Positions 42,769 through 42,809 of a stretch of DNA of 42,809 bases are shown here, piece after piece. The DNA lies in NCBI RefSeq assembly GCF_905212365.1, contig NZ_CAJMEH010000011.1, positions 1 to 42,809 of the forward strand, in the 5' to 3' direction. How positions within the stretch are numbered: position 1 is the stretch's first letter; every line of letters starts with the position of its first letter. Source of the stretch: an uncultured Phascolarctobacterium sp. (lineage in GTDB: Bacteria > Bacillota > Negativicutes > Acidaminococcales > Acidaminococcaceae). A program made the translations under genes and the position numbers. Under the pieces are notes generated by a model, which was given only the letters and a program-made list of their open reading frames with translations, did no database searches and was not told the DNA's origin.

Positions 42769-42809
42769 CTAACCGGCAGCTTTCTATCCTCCCAGGCCGC
42801 TTCCAGCCA

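Overview
The window is an ordinary-looking bacterial chromosome segment of about 50% GC by eye. It most resembles an anaerobic member of the Bacillota, possibly the Negativicutes. The evidence is strong AGGAGG-type ribosome sites, TTGACA/TATAAT-type promoters with 17-nt spacers, a T-box leader, the rpsF-ssb-rpsR cluster and a fructose PTS; the class-level placement is weak. Genes from 1 to 14.6 kb lie on the + strand, apart from a small HxlR-type regulator. Everything from 14.7 to 42.6 kb lies on the - strand, apart from one DUF1847-type gene.

Left part (1-14.6 kb): the distal half of a Wadjet-type SMC defence operon (partial jetC, then jetD) runs off the left edge. Next come a START-like protein, HtpX protease, an M42 aminopeptidase, nucleoside diphosphate kinase and a PduO-type cobalamin adenosyltransferase. 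A xanthine salvage pair (xpt and an NCS2 permease) is followed by an amidohydrolase and an unrecognised gene. A tRNA-Asp/tRNA-Phe unit follows, driven by a perfect consensus promoter. Then comes a copper module: an HxlR-type regulator divergent from copA, followed by copZ.

Middle (14.7-27.4 kb): a DUF2130 coiled-coil protein with a PD-(D/E)XK-like core, a MATE exporter with a clear promoter and operator-like dyad, and an overlapping PHP/fumarylacetoacetate-hydrolase-family pair. Two AT-rich accessory blocks follow. One is a Schlafen/AlbA_2 ATPase-like protein flanked by 20-nt repeats. The other is a complete EcoRII-like restriction-modification operon (RHH-fused Dcm-like methylase, EcoRII-like nuclease, Vsr). 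Between and beside them are housekeeping genes (ychF, rpsR, ssb, rpsF) and a secreted protein of unknown role.

Right part (27.4-42.8 kb): a fruK-fruA-ptsH-ptsI operon that encodes its own HPr and enzyme I, with the HPr carrying Arg at position 46 instead of the regulatory Ser. Then come a DUF1847 protein and a T-box-controlled ilvN-ilvB-ilvC operon. A divergent tagaturonate-epimerase-like protein follows. The ~675-bp gene-free region after it holds a dense cluster of DnaA boxes, an oriC-like or DnaA-titration signature and the most striking non-coding signal here. The end of the window carries RarD, a P-loop kinase, an Fsr-like MFS exporter and two alkylation-repair genes (ogt and an AlkA-like glycosylase).
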